From CBDATA01 sp965215615 (GTDB lineage Bacteria; Acidobacteriota; Vicinamibacteria; Marinacidobacterales; Marinacidobacteraceae), in NCBI GenBank assembly GCA_965215615.1, contig OZ244068.1:1054001-1118000 (forward strand): a stretch of 64,000 nt of DNA. Reading direction: 5' to 3'. Below are positions 1 through 8,203 of this stretch, piece after piece. Position numbers and translations under genes: made by a program. Within the stretch, counting starts at the first letter, position 1, and each line of letters starts with the position of its first letter. Under the pieces are notes generated by a model. The model had not been told where the DNA came from, did not search any database, and saw only the letters and a list, made by a program, of their open reading frames with translations.

Positions 1-313
1 GCCTGACATCCATGGATGTCGTTCGGGCGATATCCACCCGGACTTCCTCATAGACGAGCGTCTGGAAGCCGCCGAGCTCGAAGCGCAGCGTGTAGATGCC
101 AGGCGAAACCGCGAGGAAGCGGTAGCCCCCGGTTCCGGAACTGACGGCGACTTCGCTGCCGGTTTCGCCGGAAAGGGTGATCGATACGCCGGGCAGCACC
201 TGCCCGGTGCCGTCCACGATCGAACCTTCGACCGTTCCTGACTGGGTCTGGCCGAAAGCACCGCTGGCCGCGAAGAGCAAAGCGCTCAGGACGGCAGGGA
301 TATGAAGCTTCAT
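1..313 (-). CDS. TonB-dependent receptor, N-terminal part (runs off window)
   Basis: This is the first 104 residues of an exported outer-membrane receptor cut by the window edge. The ATG at 313 is fixed by a strong Shine-Dalgarno (AGGAGGAGG) a few bases upstream. Residues 1-22 form a Sec signal peptide ending near AFG-Q. Residues about 24-100 form a carboxypeptidase-regulatory-like beta-sandwich (GSIVDGTGQVLPGVSITL, then GGYRFLAVSPGIYTL), the usual N-terminal module of the large CarboxypepD_reg/OEP receptors of Acidobacteriota and Bacteroidota. The plug and barrel lie outside the window, so the substrate is unknown. Another secreted protein with this module is possible but less likely. Confidence 0.72.
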   Translation of the reverse strand, partial: MKLHIPAVLSALLFAASGAFGQTQSGTVEGSIVDGTGQVLPGVSITLSGETGSEVAVSSGTGGYRFLAVSPGIYTLRFELGGFQTLVYEEVRVDIARTTSMDVR

Positions 314-482
314 GAAACCTCCTCCTCAGGGAGTATGTGGCGAAAGCCGAAAGGGGGAACGCTCTCGCGAGCCGGGATCAAAGCAAAAATCACGCCCTGT
401 TCCTTGGTTACTCCAAGTCAATGTTTTTCATTGGCTTGGGCATCAGAACCATTCCCGGAAGCCAAAAACCAGAGATCGGGAT

Positions 483-1574
483 TCATGGATTTGGAGCAGC
501 CAGCGAGCAGGTGAAGAGCGCCCGCTGGCGTTCGGTCCAGTCCCCCGATCCGTCGCCGTGCTGGATGAGCATCCGGCCCTCGCGGTACATCCCCAGATCG
601 AGCGTGAACTCCTTGCCGTTCGATTGCCTCCCGCTGTGGTCCCAGGCGGCCGGCAGCTCCGGGTCCGCGTAACGGTACGTCCCGGTCCGCCCGTAGGCGA
701 TCCGGTTCGACCAGACATCCATGCCGGGAAGGAGTCCGGCGAGTCCGCCCTCCGCCGAAAGGGGAATCCGGGTCTCCATTTCCAGGATGCCGGGAATGAC
801 GGCGCGCCGCAGGACGGCGCTCGCCCGACGGATGGAGGTGATGGCGAGGGGAACCCGGCGGACCGCCCGGTAGCGTTGCGGCGCGCCGGGCGCGAGGCTC
901 CGGAAGATGCCGAGGATGGCCTGCTCCTGCTCGCGGTCGAGATCCTGGTCGAGGTAGAGAGCGACCCAGGTTTCCGGCCCCAGGGTGATGAACTCCGCTC
1001 CCGCCAGATCCGTGGTGCCGTAGCGCCCGGACTCGAGTCGGGTGGCGGTGGTGGCATGACACGGCGGATGGGAAGGCGGCGCATTGGAGCGGCAGGGGCA
1101 GGGGGTGTCGCAGGGGCAGGCGGTGAAGGCGTGGCCCTCGATCCGCCACTCCGGAAACACGAGGTCGGCCCGCGCGGCGGTCGGCGGCAGCCGCATCCCG
1201 AACCCGCCGGCGGGCCGGAGCACGAAGCGCACCGTCTCCGCGAAGCGAAGCCCGACCGGTGCGCCGTCCACGAGCGTCGGCTCGTAGGCCCATCGTTCGG
1301 CGGCGCGGACCGCCGCCGCAGCGAGCTCGTCCGGCCCCCGCAGGCTGCGGGCGGTGTTCACTTCGCCGCTCGGAGCGAGGGTCAGCTCGAGGATGACGAG
1401 GGCTTCTTCGCCGCGCGCTTCGGCCGCTTCCGGGTATTTCGGAGGCTCGAACCGGATCCGCTCGGGGCGGGCGATGTCTCCGCCCACCGGGAGCACCGGC
1501 GCTTGCTCGGGGGGTGGTGCGCAAGCCGCCGCGAGCCCCAGGAAGAGCACAACCGGACCGAGCCGTGGGAACAT
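483..1574 (-). CDS. Lipoprotein fusing TonB C-terminal domain to DUF1326-like domain
   Basis: 363 residues. The signal peptide ends in a lipobox (LAAAC, Cys18), so this is a predicted lipoprotein. Residues about 42-122 resemble a TonB C-terminal/energy-transducer fold (PKYPEAAEARGEEALVIL, then RWAYEPTLVDGAPV). Residues about 142-363 resemble DUF1326, starting with the cysteine cluster CPCDTPCPC at 153-161, followed by CHATT and a long C-terminal part with GKEFTLDL. DUF1326 function is unknown; the cysteine cluster suggests metal or thiol chemistry (inference). No Shine-Dalgarno is visible. A CAGAAT hexamer 8 nt upstream and the divergent neighbour starting only 18 bp away suggest a leaderless shared promoter. 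Confidence 0.72.
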   Translation of the reverse strand: MFPRLGPVVLFLGLAAACAPPPEQAPVLPVGGDIARPERIRFEPPKYPEAAEARGEEALVILELTLAPSGEVNTARSLRGPDELAAAAVRAAERWAYEPTLVDGAPVGLRFAETVRFVLRPAGGFGMRLPPTAARADLVFPEWRIEGHAFTACPCDTPCPCRSNAPPSHPPCHATTATRLESGRYGTTDLAGAEFITLGPETWVALYLDQDLDREQEQAILGIFRSLAPGAPQRYRAVRRVPLAITSIRRASAVLRRAVIPGILEMETRIPLSAEGGLAGLLPGMDVWSNRIAYGRTGTYRYADPELPAAWDHSGRQSNGKEFTLDLGMYREGRMLIQHGDGSGDWTERQRALFTCSLAAPNP

Positions 1575-1581
1575 GAGCGGC

Positions 1582-1588
1582 GATTCTG
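1582..1588. promoter_or_regulatory. Candidate overlapping divergent -10 element
   Basis: GATTCT on + (1582-1587) sits 5 nt before the TPR gene start. CAGAAT on - (1583-1588) sits 8 nt before the DUF1326 lipoprotein start. Only 18 bp separate the two start codons, so there is no room for conventional leaders. Confidence 0.4.
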
Positions 1589-1592
1589 ACTC

Positions 1593-2654
1593 ATGCGACT
1601 TCTTTTGCTCTTCGCCCTGCTTCTCGGCGGGAGTCTCCAGGCCCCGGAGATCCGACGGGCATCGGAAGCTCTCGAAGCGGGCGATCCCGACAGCGCGGCA
1701 CGAGCGATCGGCGACTTTCTCGCGGGGCGGGAAGCCGACCCGGCCGCCCTTCAGCAGGCGGGTGTCTTCTGGCTGGTGGGCGGAGAGCCGTCGCGGGCGG
1801 TCCCCCACCTCCGGGCCGCGACCGAGCTGGATCCCGGCTTCGTGGATGCCTGGCTCGCGCTGGGGCAGGCGCTCGGCCAGCTCGGCGAGCCGGAAGCGGC
1901 GCTTCAGGCGTTTCGGACCGCGGGAGGTCTTGCGCCGTCGCGGATGGAGGCGCGGTATCTGGCGGCGGCGACGCTCGATGCCGCCGGCCGACTCGAAGAA
2001 GCCCTTCCCGAGGCCCGGGCGGCGGTCGGGATCGCACCAGAGGATCCCACGCTCCGCCGCTTCCTCGGCCGGCTGTTGCTGCGGGTGGAGCAGTGGCCGG
2101 AAGCCCAGGACGAACTGGAGGAGGCGATCCGGCTCGGCTATCGGAGCGATCCGGGGGTGCTCGCCGATCTCGGGGCGGCGCTTCTCGGCCAGGAGCGGCT
2201 CGCGGCGGCCCGCCTCGCTTTCGAGAGGCACCGGGAGCTTGCGCCCGGCGATCCGGGGACGCTGCTCCAGCTCGGCTACCTCGCCTGGCGCGAGGGAGAT
2301 CATGAACGCTCGGCGGCTCTTCTCGAAGAGGCGATCGCGCTGGATCCGGAGCTGCGCCGCGCCCACCACTTCCTCGGTCTCACGGCGTTCCGGCGGGATG
2401 ATCTGGCGGGAGCGGAAGCCGCTTTCCGGCGGGCACTCGAAGCCGGGGAGGACTTTCCGGAGGCGTGGCTTCATCTCGGCAAGATCGCCCTCCGGCGGGG
2501 AGACGCGGAAAGCGCGAAACTCCACTTCGAGACCGCGATCGGTCATGCGCCGGACTACGCCGAGGCCTGGTACCAGCTCTCGTTCGCCGAGCGGCGGCTC
2601 GGGGACCGGGAAGCGGCGGCGCGCTCGCTGGCCCGCTTCCGCGAACTGCGGTGA
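1593..2654 (+). CDS. Exported TPR-repeat protein
   Basis: 353 residues with a short signal peptide (MRLLLLFALLLGGSLQA) followed by a continuous array of about nine tetratricopeptide repeats to the C-terminus (for example AWLALGQALGQLGEPEAALQ and HHFLGLTAFRRDDLAGAEAA). TPRs are protein-protein interaction solenoids; the partner is unknown. It begins 18 bp from the divergent DUF1326 lipoprotein and has no Shine-Dalgarno. A GATTCT hexamer lies 5 nt before the ATG. It is followed by the Phd antitoxin 43 bp downstream, probably a separate unit. Confidence 0.82.
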   Translation: MRLLLLFALLLGGSLQAPEIRRASEALEAGDPDSAARAIGDFLAGREADPAALQQAGVFWLVGGEPSRAVPHLRAATELDPGFVDAWLALGQALGQLGEPEAALQAFRTAGGLAPSRMEARYLAAATLDAAGRLEEALPEARAAVGIAPEDPTLRRFLGRLLLRVEQWPEAQDELEEAIRLGYRSDPGVLADLGAALLGQERLAAARLAFERHRELAPGDPGTLLQLGYLAWREGDHERSAALLEEAIALDPELRRAHHFLGLTAFRRDDLAGAEAAFRRALEAGEDFPEAWLHLGKIALRRGDAESAKLHFETAIGHAPDYAEAWYQLSFAERRLGDREAAARSLARFRELR

Positions 2655-2669
2655 ACCGGGAACGGGATG

Positions 2670-2685
2670 GCCACCTGCAAGTGGC
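2670..2685. promoter_or_regulatory. Palindromic operator candidate upstream of phd
   Basis: Inverted repeat GCCAC-CTGCAA-GTGGC immediately upstream of the antitoxin start. It resembles the TAGCCACTTGCAAGTGGCTA type of palindrome I recall in front of Phd/YefM and VapBC modules, where the antitoxin binds to repress its own operon. Confidence 0.5.
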
Positions 2686-2691
2686 TACCAT
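2686..2691 (+). promoter_or_regulatory. -10-like hexamer TACCAT, 6 nt before phd start
   Basis: TACCAT followed by 6 nt and ATG, with no Shine-Dalgarno: the leaderless arrangement seen repeatedly in this window. It abuts the GCCAC/GTGGC palindrome. Confidence 0.4.
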
Positions 2692-2697
2692 GCGGGA

Positions 2698-2907
2698 ATG
2701 ACCATGATCGCTGCAGCCGAGTTTCGCAAAGCCTGCTTCCGCGTGCTCGACGAAGTGGCTCGCACGCGGAGCCCGGTAGTGGTGACGAAGCGCGGCCGTC
2801 CGGTTGCGAAGCTCATTCCCTATCGCGAGGATTTGCGCGGGAGCATCGTTCGCGAGTCCGGGAACCCCTGCAGCACGGGTGAGAGCTGGGATGCGGATCG
2901 TCCCTGA
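2698..2907 (+). CDS. Phd/YefM-family antitoxin, apparently orphaned
   Basis: 69 residues. The N-terminal pattern AAEFRKACFRVLDEVARTRSPVVVTKRGRPVAKLIPY is a textbook Phd/YefM DNA-binding fold, and the C-terminal tail would wrap a toxin. Members of this family neutralise a Doc, RelE or PIN toxin and autoregulate by binding a palindrome, which is present at 2670-2685. The expected downstream toxin is missing: only about 11 codons resembling a VapC start remain at 2891. An alternative in-frame ATG lies at 2704. The gene overlaps the toxin remnant in the way typical of an intact operon. Confidence 0.85.
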   Translation: MTMIAAAEFRKACFRVLDEVARTRSPVVVTKRGRPVAKLIPYREDLRGSIVRESGNPCSTGESWDADRP

Positions 2908-2923
2908 CATGCACGCATGGGCG
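2891..2923 (+). pseudogene. VapC/PIN toxin N-terminal remnant
   Basis: The ATG at 2891 overlaps the last 17 nt of phd and encodes MRIVPDMHAWA. PIN toxins typically start M-R-hydrophobic-LDTHALLWW with a catalytic Asp at about position 6. After these residues the similarity stops and the sequence runs in frame into the DUF1028 gene. I infer a deletion that removed the toxin body. The match is short, so chance similarity cannot be excluded. Confidence 0.45.
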
Positions 2924-2977
2924 ACGATCCCGCCCTTCACGCGATCTGGTGATCCGCTCTCCGCGGGAGGTTCCCTC

Positions 2978-3958
2978 ATGACCAGACTCCTCGTCGTCCT
3001 GCTTCTCGGGCTCGGGCCGCTCGGTGCCGCGCAGCAGGAGCCGGTGGCCACCTTCTCCATCGTGGCTCACGACCCGGAAACCGGCGAGTTCGGAGTCGCG
3101 GTCCAGTCCCGTTACTTCTCGGTGGGGCACGTGGTTCCCTGGGCGGAAGCCGGGGTCGGTGCCGTCGCGACCCAGGCGAACGTCAACGCGGGGTACGGAC
3201 CGAAGGGGCTCGACTTGCTGCGGCAGGGGCTCTCTGCCGGGGAGGTCAGGGATCGACTCCTCGCCGAGGACGATTTCCCGGGTCTCGAAGGCCGCCAGTT
3301 CGCGGTCATCGACTCCGCTGGCGACATCGCGGCGCACACCGGGCCCACCGCGAGCTTCTGGGCGGGACACCGGGTGGGCGAGCACTACTCGGCGCAGGGG
3401 AACATCCTCACCGGACCGGAGGTGGTGGAAGCCATGGGTGATGCGTTCGAAGCCGCCTCCGGTACGCTCGCCGAGAAGCTCCAGGTGGCGCTCGTCGCTG
3501 GCCAGGAAGCCGGGGGCGACAGCCGCGGCCGCCAGTCCGCCGCGCTCCTGGTGGTGGGCGAGGGGATGGGTCGCAATCTGAACAACGATGTGGTGGCCCG
3601 CCTCCAGGTCGAGGACCACCCGACCCCGATCGTCGAGCTGGGGCGGTTGCTCGACATCAACCTCGCGATCTCCGCGATGGGCCGGAGCCGCGCGCGGGAG
3701 CGGGAAGGCGACCGCGCCGCAGCGCTCCGCGAAGCCGAAAGAGCCGCCGAACTCTGGCCGGCCGCCGCCGATCCCTGGATCCGCCTCGGGCTCCTCCGGT
3801 ACTCGCTCGGCGAACGGAGCCGGGCGCTCGAAGCACTTCGGAAGGCGGCGGAGCGGAGCGAACACTTCCGCGGCCGGCTCGAATCCACGCTGGGCTGGAC
3901 CGGCCATCCGGGGCTCGATGAGGATTTCCTCGCCGAGCTCTTCCCGGAGGGATCCTGA
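2978..3958 (+). CDS. Exported DUF1028 protein with C-terminal TPR-like tail
   Basis: 326 residues. The start is set by GGGAGG 7 nt upstream and by the signal peptide (residues 1-19, ending LGAAQQ). Residues about 22-220 form the DUF1028 domain (FSIVAHDPETGEFGVAVQSR, then QANVNAGYGPKGLDLL), an Ntn-hydrolase-like fold of unknown substrate. Residues about 240-305 look like one or two TPR helices (REAERAAELWPAAADPWIRL). First gene of a coupled operon with a TPR protein and two CRTAC1 proteins. An upstream in-frame ATG at 2891 is rejected as part of the VapC remnant. Confidence 0.85.
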   Translation: MTRLLVVLLLGLGPLGAAQQEPVATFSIVAHDPETGEFGVAVQSRYFSVGHVVPWAEAGVGAVATQANVNAGYGPKGLDLLRQGLSAGEVRDRLLAEDDFPGLEGRQFAVIDSAGDIAAHTGPTASFWAGHRVGEHYSAQGNILTGPEVVEAMGDAFEAASGTLAEKLQVALVAGQEAGGDSRGRQSAALLVVGEGMGRNLNNDVVARLQVEDHPTPIVELGRLLDINLAISAMGRSRAREREGDRAAALREAERAAELWPAAADPWIRLGLLRYSLGERSRALEALRKAAERSEHFRGRLESTLGWTGHPGLDEDFLAELFPEGS

Positions 3959-3999
3959 CTCCCCTCCTGTTCGCGCTTCTCGCGCTGGCCCAGCCTCCG

Positions 4000-4854
4000 G
4001 TGGATCGGCTCGCCGAGGGCCGTCGCTGGCTCGACGCGGGGAATCCGGCGGCGGCGGTCCGGGTGTTCGAGCGGCTCGCCGCCGATCATCCCGATGCGCG
4101 CTCCCACTACTACCTCGGAGTGGCGCAACTCGCCGCCGGCGATCCGGAAGCCGCGGTGGAGGCGCTCCGCCGGGCGGAAGCGCTCGCTCCCGAACCGTCG
4201 CCCGCCCTCGCCCACTCGCTCGGAGTCGCACTGATCCGGATCGGGGATCCGGCCGGCGCGGTGGAAGTTCTCGAACCGGTGGCGCGGCATCACCCCGAGG
4301 CGACCCCTCTGCTGCTGCAGCTCGGCCACGCCCACTACCTGGGCCTCGATGGCGAAAAAGCCCGCGAGATCCTGACCCGGGCGCGCGATCTCGACCCCGG
4401 CAACCCCATGGCCCTTTTCCATCTCGGACTTGCGGAAGCGGCGCTCGGACGCACCGAAGATGCCTCCCGTTCGTTCGCCGAGGCGATCCGGCTCAACCCC
4501 GGAGACCCCGAAGCCCGGGTGGCTCTCGCCCGCACGCTGGTTCAGCGGGGGCAGCTCGACGAGGCGGAAGCCGCCTACCGGGCGGCGCTCGAAACCGCTC
4601 CCGAATCTCCGGCGGCGCACACCGGCCTCGGAGTTCTCCTTCTGCAGCGGGGAGAGCCGTCGGCCGCAAGACAGCGGTTCGAAGCGGCCCTTCGAGCCGA
4701 CCCGGAGCACCGGCAGGCGCTTTACAGCCTGGCCGCCGCGCTCACGGCGCTCGGCCTCCCCGAGGAAGCATCCCGCATTCGCGAGCGGTTTTCCGAAACG
4801 GCTGCCGCCGGCAACCCGGTCCACCGGCCGACGCGCACCCGGCTCCGTCGCTGA
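4000..4854 (+). CDS. TPR-repeat protein, probably exported from an upstream CTG start
   Basis: 284 residues from the GTG at 4000, made of about eight tetratricopeptide repeats (SHYYLGVAQLAAGDPEAAVE, ALFHLGLAEAALGRTEDASR). The frame stays open upstream to CTG at 3955, giving a hydrophobic signal-like segment LTPLLFALLALAQPP. A GGAGGG sequence precedes that CTG and the CTG overlaps the stop of the DUF1028 gene, so the true start may be 3955 (299 residues). The stop overlaps the next gene as TGATG. Likely a periplasmic scaffold for the exported neighbours (inference). Confidence 0.8.
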   Translation: MDRLAEGRRWLDAGNPAAAVRVFERLAADHPDARSHYYLGVAQLAAGDPEAAVEALRRAEALAPEPSPALAHSLGVALIRIGDPAGAVEVLEPVARHHPEATPLLLQLGHAHYLGLDGEKAREILTRARDLDPGNPMALFHLGLAEAALGRTEDASRSFAEAIRLNPGDPEARVALARTLVQRGQLDEAEAAYRAALETAPESPAAHTGLGVLLLQRGEPSAARQRFEAALRADPEHRQALYSLAAALTALGLPEEASRIRERFSETAAAGNPVHRPTRTRLRR

Positions 4855-6497
4855 TGCTTGTTTTGGCGCTCGTCCTGGCGATCGGTGGCAGCGAGCCGCC
4901 GTTCCGCGACCGGACCGCGGAGGCGGGCATCCGCTTCCACCACGAGGATGGCGGCGCGGGGCAGCGTTTCGTGGTCGAGATCGTGGGGGCCGGAGTCCTG
5001 ACCCTCGATTACGACATGGACGGCTGGCCCGATCTCTTCTTCGTGAACGGCCGCCCGCTGCCCGGTGACAGGACCGAGGCCACCGCCGGAAACCGGCTCT
5101 TCCGCAACCGGGGAGACGGGACGTTCGCCGACCGGACGCTCGAAGCGGGGTTGCTGGATCCCCCGGATCGTCTCCGCTACGGCATGGGGGGCGTAGCGGG
5201 CGACCTCGACAACGACGGCGACCCGGACCTGCTGGTCACCCACTTCGGTTCGGAGCGGCTTTTCGAGAACCGGGGCGACGGAACCTTCCGGGAGGTGGAG
5301 GGAGCCGGGGGGGCGAGCGATCCCCACTGGACCACGAGCGCGGCGCTTCTCGACGCGGATGGGGACGGCTTTCTCGATGGCTACGCGGCGAACTACCTCG
5401 ACTACACGCTTGAAGAACACCGCGAGTGCGTGAGCCCGATCCGGAACCTGGTCGCCTATTGCCATCCCCAGGAATATCCGGGAGTCGCGGACTCCTTCTT
5501 CCGGAACCGGGGCGGGCTCGTCTTCGAATCGCTCCCGGTTCCCGGCTCCGGGGACGGGAAAGGGCTCGGGGTCTCGGTCACCGATCTCGGGGAGGATGGA
5601 TCCCCCGATGTCTATGTGGCGAACGACACCACTCCCAATTTCCTGTTCCGGGTGGAAGGGGACGAAACCGGAGTCCGTTTTCGGGAGAATGGGCTCGCGG
5701 CGGGCGTTGCGTACAACGAAGAGGGGCTTCCGGAAGCCGGGATGGGAACCGACTGGGGCGATGTGGACGGGGACGGCCGGATGGATCTCGTGGTCACCAA
5801 CTTCGACTTCGAGACGAACACCCTCTACCGGAACCTCGGGGAAGGGCTGTTCCTCGATGCCACCGCCGCGATGGGCCTCGGGAGCGTCTCGCTCACCGAG
5901 CTGGCATTCGGTTGCGACTTCGCCGATTTCGACAACGACGGCGCGCTCGACCTCGTGGTCACGAACGGCCACATCCTCGACAACATCCAGCAAATCCAGT
6001 CCAACCTCCGCTTCGCCCAGCCCGGTCAGCTCTTCTGGAACCGGGGCGGGAGCTTCGAGGCCGCGCCGGCCGGAGATTTCGCCCGCGAACGGGTGGGGCG
6101 GGGGCTCGCGACCCTCGACTACGACCGCGACGGCGATCTCGATCTGGCGCTCGCGAACAACCGGGGGCCGGCCGAGCTGCTCGCCGGGTCCGGCGGAGGG
6201 CGGGTGGCGGGGATCCTGCTCGTCGGCGTTTTGGGGAATCGCGACGGAGTGGGGGCCCGAATCACCCTCGAGGCCACCGGGCAGGTGGAGGAACGTCGCG
6301 CCGGGTCCAGTTACCTCGCCCAGCACGACCCGGTGCTCTGGTTCGGACTCGGCGACCGGGAGGACACCGGCGGGATCCGGATCGCGTGGCCCGGCGGACG
6401 ACGGGAGAGCATCCCGGCGCTCGCTTCCGGCGAGGTGCACGTGGTCCGCGAAGGGCAGGGCGCAGTGGGGAGGATGCCGCTCGGCACCCCGCGATGA
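4854..6497 (+). CDS. CRTAC1-family FG-GAP/ASPIC-UnbV protein (copy 1)
   Basis: 547 residues with a short signal peptide (MLVLALVLAIGG). The body is a beta-propeller of FG-GAP/VCBS repeats carrying calcium-loop motifs of the DxDxDGxxD kind (DYDMDGWPDLFFVNG, DLDNDGDPDLLVTHF, DADGDGFLDGYAAN, DFDNDGALDLVVTNG, DYDRDGDLDLALAN). The C-terminus (about 455-535) matches the ASPIC/UnbV domain (GNRDGVGARITLE, then WFGLGD and RIAWPGG). The family is secreted and calcium-binding, with unknown biochemical role. The ATG at 4854 overlaps the previous stop (TGATG), and the stop overlaps the next start (ATGA). Confidence 0.88.
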   Translation: MLVLALVLAIGGSEPPFRDRTAEAGIRFHHEDGGAGQRFVVEIVGAGVLTLDYDMDGWPDLFFVNGRPLPGDRTEATAGNRLFRNRGDGTFADRTLEAGLLDPPDRLRYGMGGVAGDLDNDGDPDLLVTHFGSERLFENRGDGTFREVEGAGGASDPHWTTSAALLDADGDGFLDGYAANYLDYTLEEHRECVSPIRNLVAYCHPQEYPGVADSFFRNRGGLVFESLPVPGSGDGKGLGVSVTDLGEDGSPDVYVANDTTPNFLFRVEGDETGVRFRENGLAAGVAYNEEGLPEAGMGTDWGDVDGDGRMDLVVTNFDFETNTLYRNLGEGLFLDATAAMGLGSVSLTELAFGCDFADFDNDGALDLVVTNGHILDNIQQIQSNLRFAQPGQLFWNRGGSFEAAPAGDFARERVGRGLATLDYDRDGDLDLALANNRGPAELLAGSGGGRVAGILLVGVLGNRDGVGARITLEATGQVEERRAGSSYLAQHDPVLWFGLGDREDTGGIRIAWPGGRRESIPALASGEVHVVREGQGAVGRMPLGTPR

Positions 6498-8203
6498 GCC
6501 TGCTGCTCACGCTCTTGTTCGCGCAGGCGCCGATCCGGTTTGCCGAGGTCGCCGCCGGGTCCGGCGTGGATTTCGTGAACATGTACGGAGGAGTCGGTGC
6601 GAAGCAGTACATCCTCGAAACCACCGGCACCGGGGCGGGTTTTTTCGACTACGACGGCGACGGGGATCTCGATCTTTTCTTCGTGAACGGTTCGCGCCTC
6701 GGCTACACCGAAGCCGAATCGCTTTCGAGCGCGCTTTACCGGAACGAGGGCGACGGCCGCTTCACCGACGTGACCGGGCCGGCCGGCCTCGAAGCCTACG
6801 GCTGGGGACAGGGCATCGCGGTCACCGACTACGAGAACGACGGCGACCTCGACCTCTTCGTGACCTATTACGGCGAGAACCGCTTTTTCCGGAACCGGGG
6901 AGATGGAACCTTCGTCGAGTCGGCAGGGGCCCTGGGCCTCGATGACTCCCGGTGGGGTGCCGGCGCGGCGTTTGGCGATCTGGATCGGGATGGAGTCTCC
7001 GATCTGGTGGTGGTCAACTATGTGGATTTCGACCCGGAGGTGACTCCTGGCCCCGGAGAAGAGCCTTTCTGCTTTTTCCTCGGGATGCCGGTGATGTGCG
7101 GCCCGAAGGGTTTGCTGCCCGCACCCGCGCTCCTGTACCGGGGTTTGCCGGAGGGTGGATTCCAGTCGGTCTCTGGAGCCGGGATCGGCGAGGAGCTTTA
7201 TTTCGGGCTCGGGGTGGTGATGGGAGACCTCGATCGGGACGGCGATCTCGATGTGTACGTTGCGAACGACCAGACTCCCAACAACCTCTACCGGAACGAC
7301 TCGGACGGGACGCTCCGTTTTCTCGACACGGGGCTCGAAAGCGGCCTCGCTTTCAACGAGGACGGGCGCGCCCAGGCAGGGATGGGGGTTTCGCTCGGTG
7401 ATTACGACAACGACGGCTGGCTCGACATCGTGGTCACCAACTTCTCGCACGACTACAACACCCTCTACCGTTCCACCGGCGACGGCTGGTTCGTGGACGA
7501 ATCCTTCGCCGCCGGGATCGGCGAGCCGAGCTACAACCTGCTCGGCTGGGGGGCCGGTTTCGCCGATTTCGACCGGGACGGCTTCCTGGATCTGCTGTTC
7601 GTGAACGGCCACGTGTATCCCGAAGTCCGGGGCCCGGTCACCGAGAGCGAGTACGCCCAGCCGGCGCTTTTGCTCCGGAACCTCGGGAACGGAGGCTTCG
7701 GGGTCGTGCCCGACGCGGCACTCGCCGAGCCGCGGGTCTTTCGCGGCGCGGCGTTCGGTGATTACGACGGGGACGGGGATCTGGACGTGGCGGCCACCGT
7801 GATGAACGACACCCAGGCGCTCTTCCGCAACGAAACCGGGGATGCGAACGGCTGGGTCGGCTTTCGCCTTTCGGGTCGTTCGAGCGCCCGGGACGCGGTG
7901 GGGGCGCAGCTCACCTTGCTCGGTGGCGGCCCGCGGCAGGTCCGCGAGGTCCGCTCGGCCGAAAGTTATCTCTCCGCGAACGACCTGCGGGTCTTCTTCG
8001 GCCTCGGGGCCGCCTCCGGGCCGGTCCGGGTGGGGATTCGCTGGCTGTCGGGGTGCGAACAGGAAGTCACGGCGGCTCCGGGCGCGTACCACCTCGTGAT
8101 CGAAAACTGTCAGGGAGTCTCCAGCGAGACCCCCTTGAGCAGCGCGAACACCGGAGCACCCGGACGGATACCCAGTTCCCGGATGCCGTCCCCGGTGAGG
8201 TGA
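6494..8203 (+). CDS. CRTAC1-family FG-GAP/ASPIC-UnbV protein (copy 2)
   Basis: 569 residues, a tandem paralogue of the preceding gene. There is a signal peptide (MSLLLTLLFAQA), then FG-GAP repeats with Ca-loop motifs (DYDGDGDLDLFFVNG, DYENDGDLDLFVTYY, DLDRDGVSDLVVVNY, DFDRDGFLDLLFVNG), then an ASPIC/UnbV-like C-terminus (RDAVGAQLTLL, then FFGLG and GIRWLSG). It starts with an ATGA overlap. The last roughly 30 codons, after the ASPIC domain, are read antisense to the modC 3' end. The overlap is 94 nt, so the native stop may have been lost. Confidence 0.87.
   Translation: MSLLLTLLFAQAPIRFAEVAAGSGVDFVNMYGGVGAKQYILETTGTGAGFFDYDGDGDLDLFFVNGSRLGYTEAESLSSALYRNEGDGRFTDVTGPAGLEAYGWGQGIAVTDYENDGDLDLFVTYYGENRFFRNRGDGTFVESAGALGLDDSRWGAGAAFGDLDRDGVSDLVVVNYVDFDPEVTPGPGEEPFCFFLGMPVMCGPKGLLPAPALLYRGLPEGGFQSVSGAGIGEELYFGLGVVMGDLDRDGDLDVYVANDQTPNNLYRNDSDGTLRFLDTGLESGLAFNEDGRAQAGMGVSLGDYDNDGWLDIVVTNFSHDYNTLYRSTGDGWFVDESFAAGIGEPSYNLLGWGAGFADFDRDGFLDLLFVNGHVYPEVRGPVTESEYAQPALLLRNLGNGGFGVVPDAALAEPRVFRGAAFGDYDGDGDLDVAATVMNDTQALFRNETGDANGWVGFRLSGRSSARDAVGAQLTLLGGGPRQVREVRSAESYLSANDLRVFFGLGAASGPVRVGIRWLSGCEQEVTAAPGAYHLVIENCQGVSSETPLSSANTGAPGRIPSSRMPSPVR

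Noticed and set aside
413..427. Possible TTGACT -35 box upstream of the truncated TonB receptor
   Set aside because: No acceptable -10 at 16-18 bp; the gene has a strong Shine-Dalgarno but its promoter is not resolvable by eye.
4722..6440. Long open frame on the minus strand opposite the first CRTAC1 gene (and similar ones opposite 6311-8092, 20882-21985, 52700-54757)
   Set aside because: Shadows of GC-rich coding on the other strand: Arg/Pro/Gly/Ala-rich products, no start signals, no family motifs.
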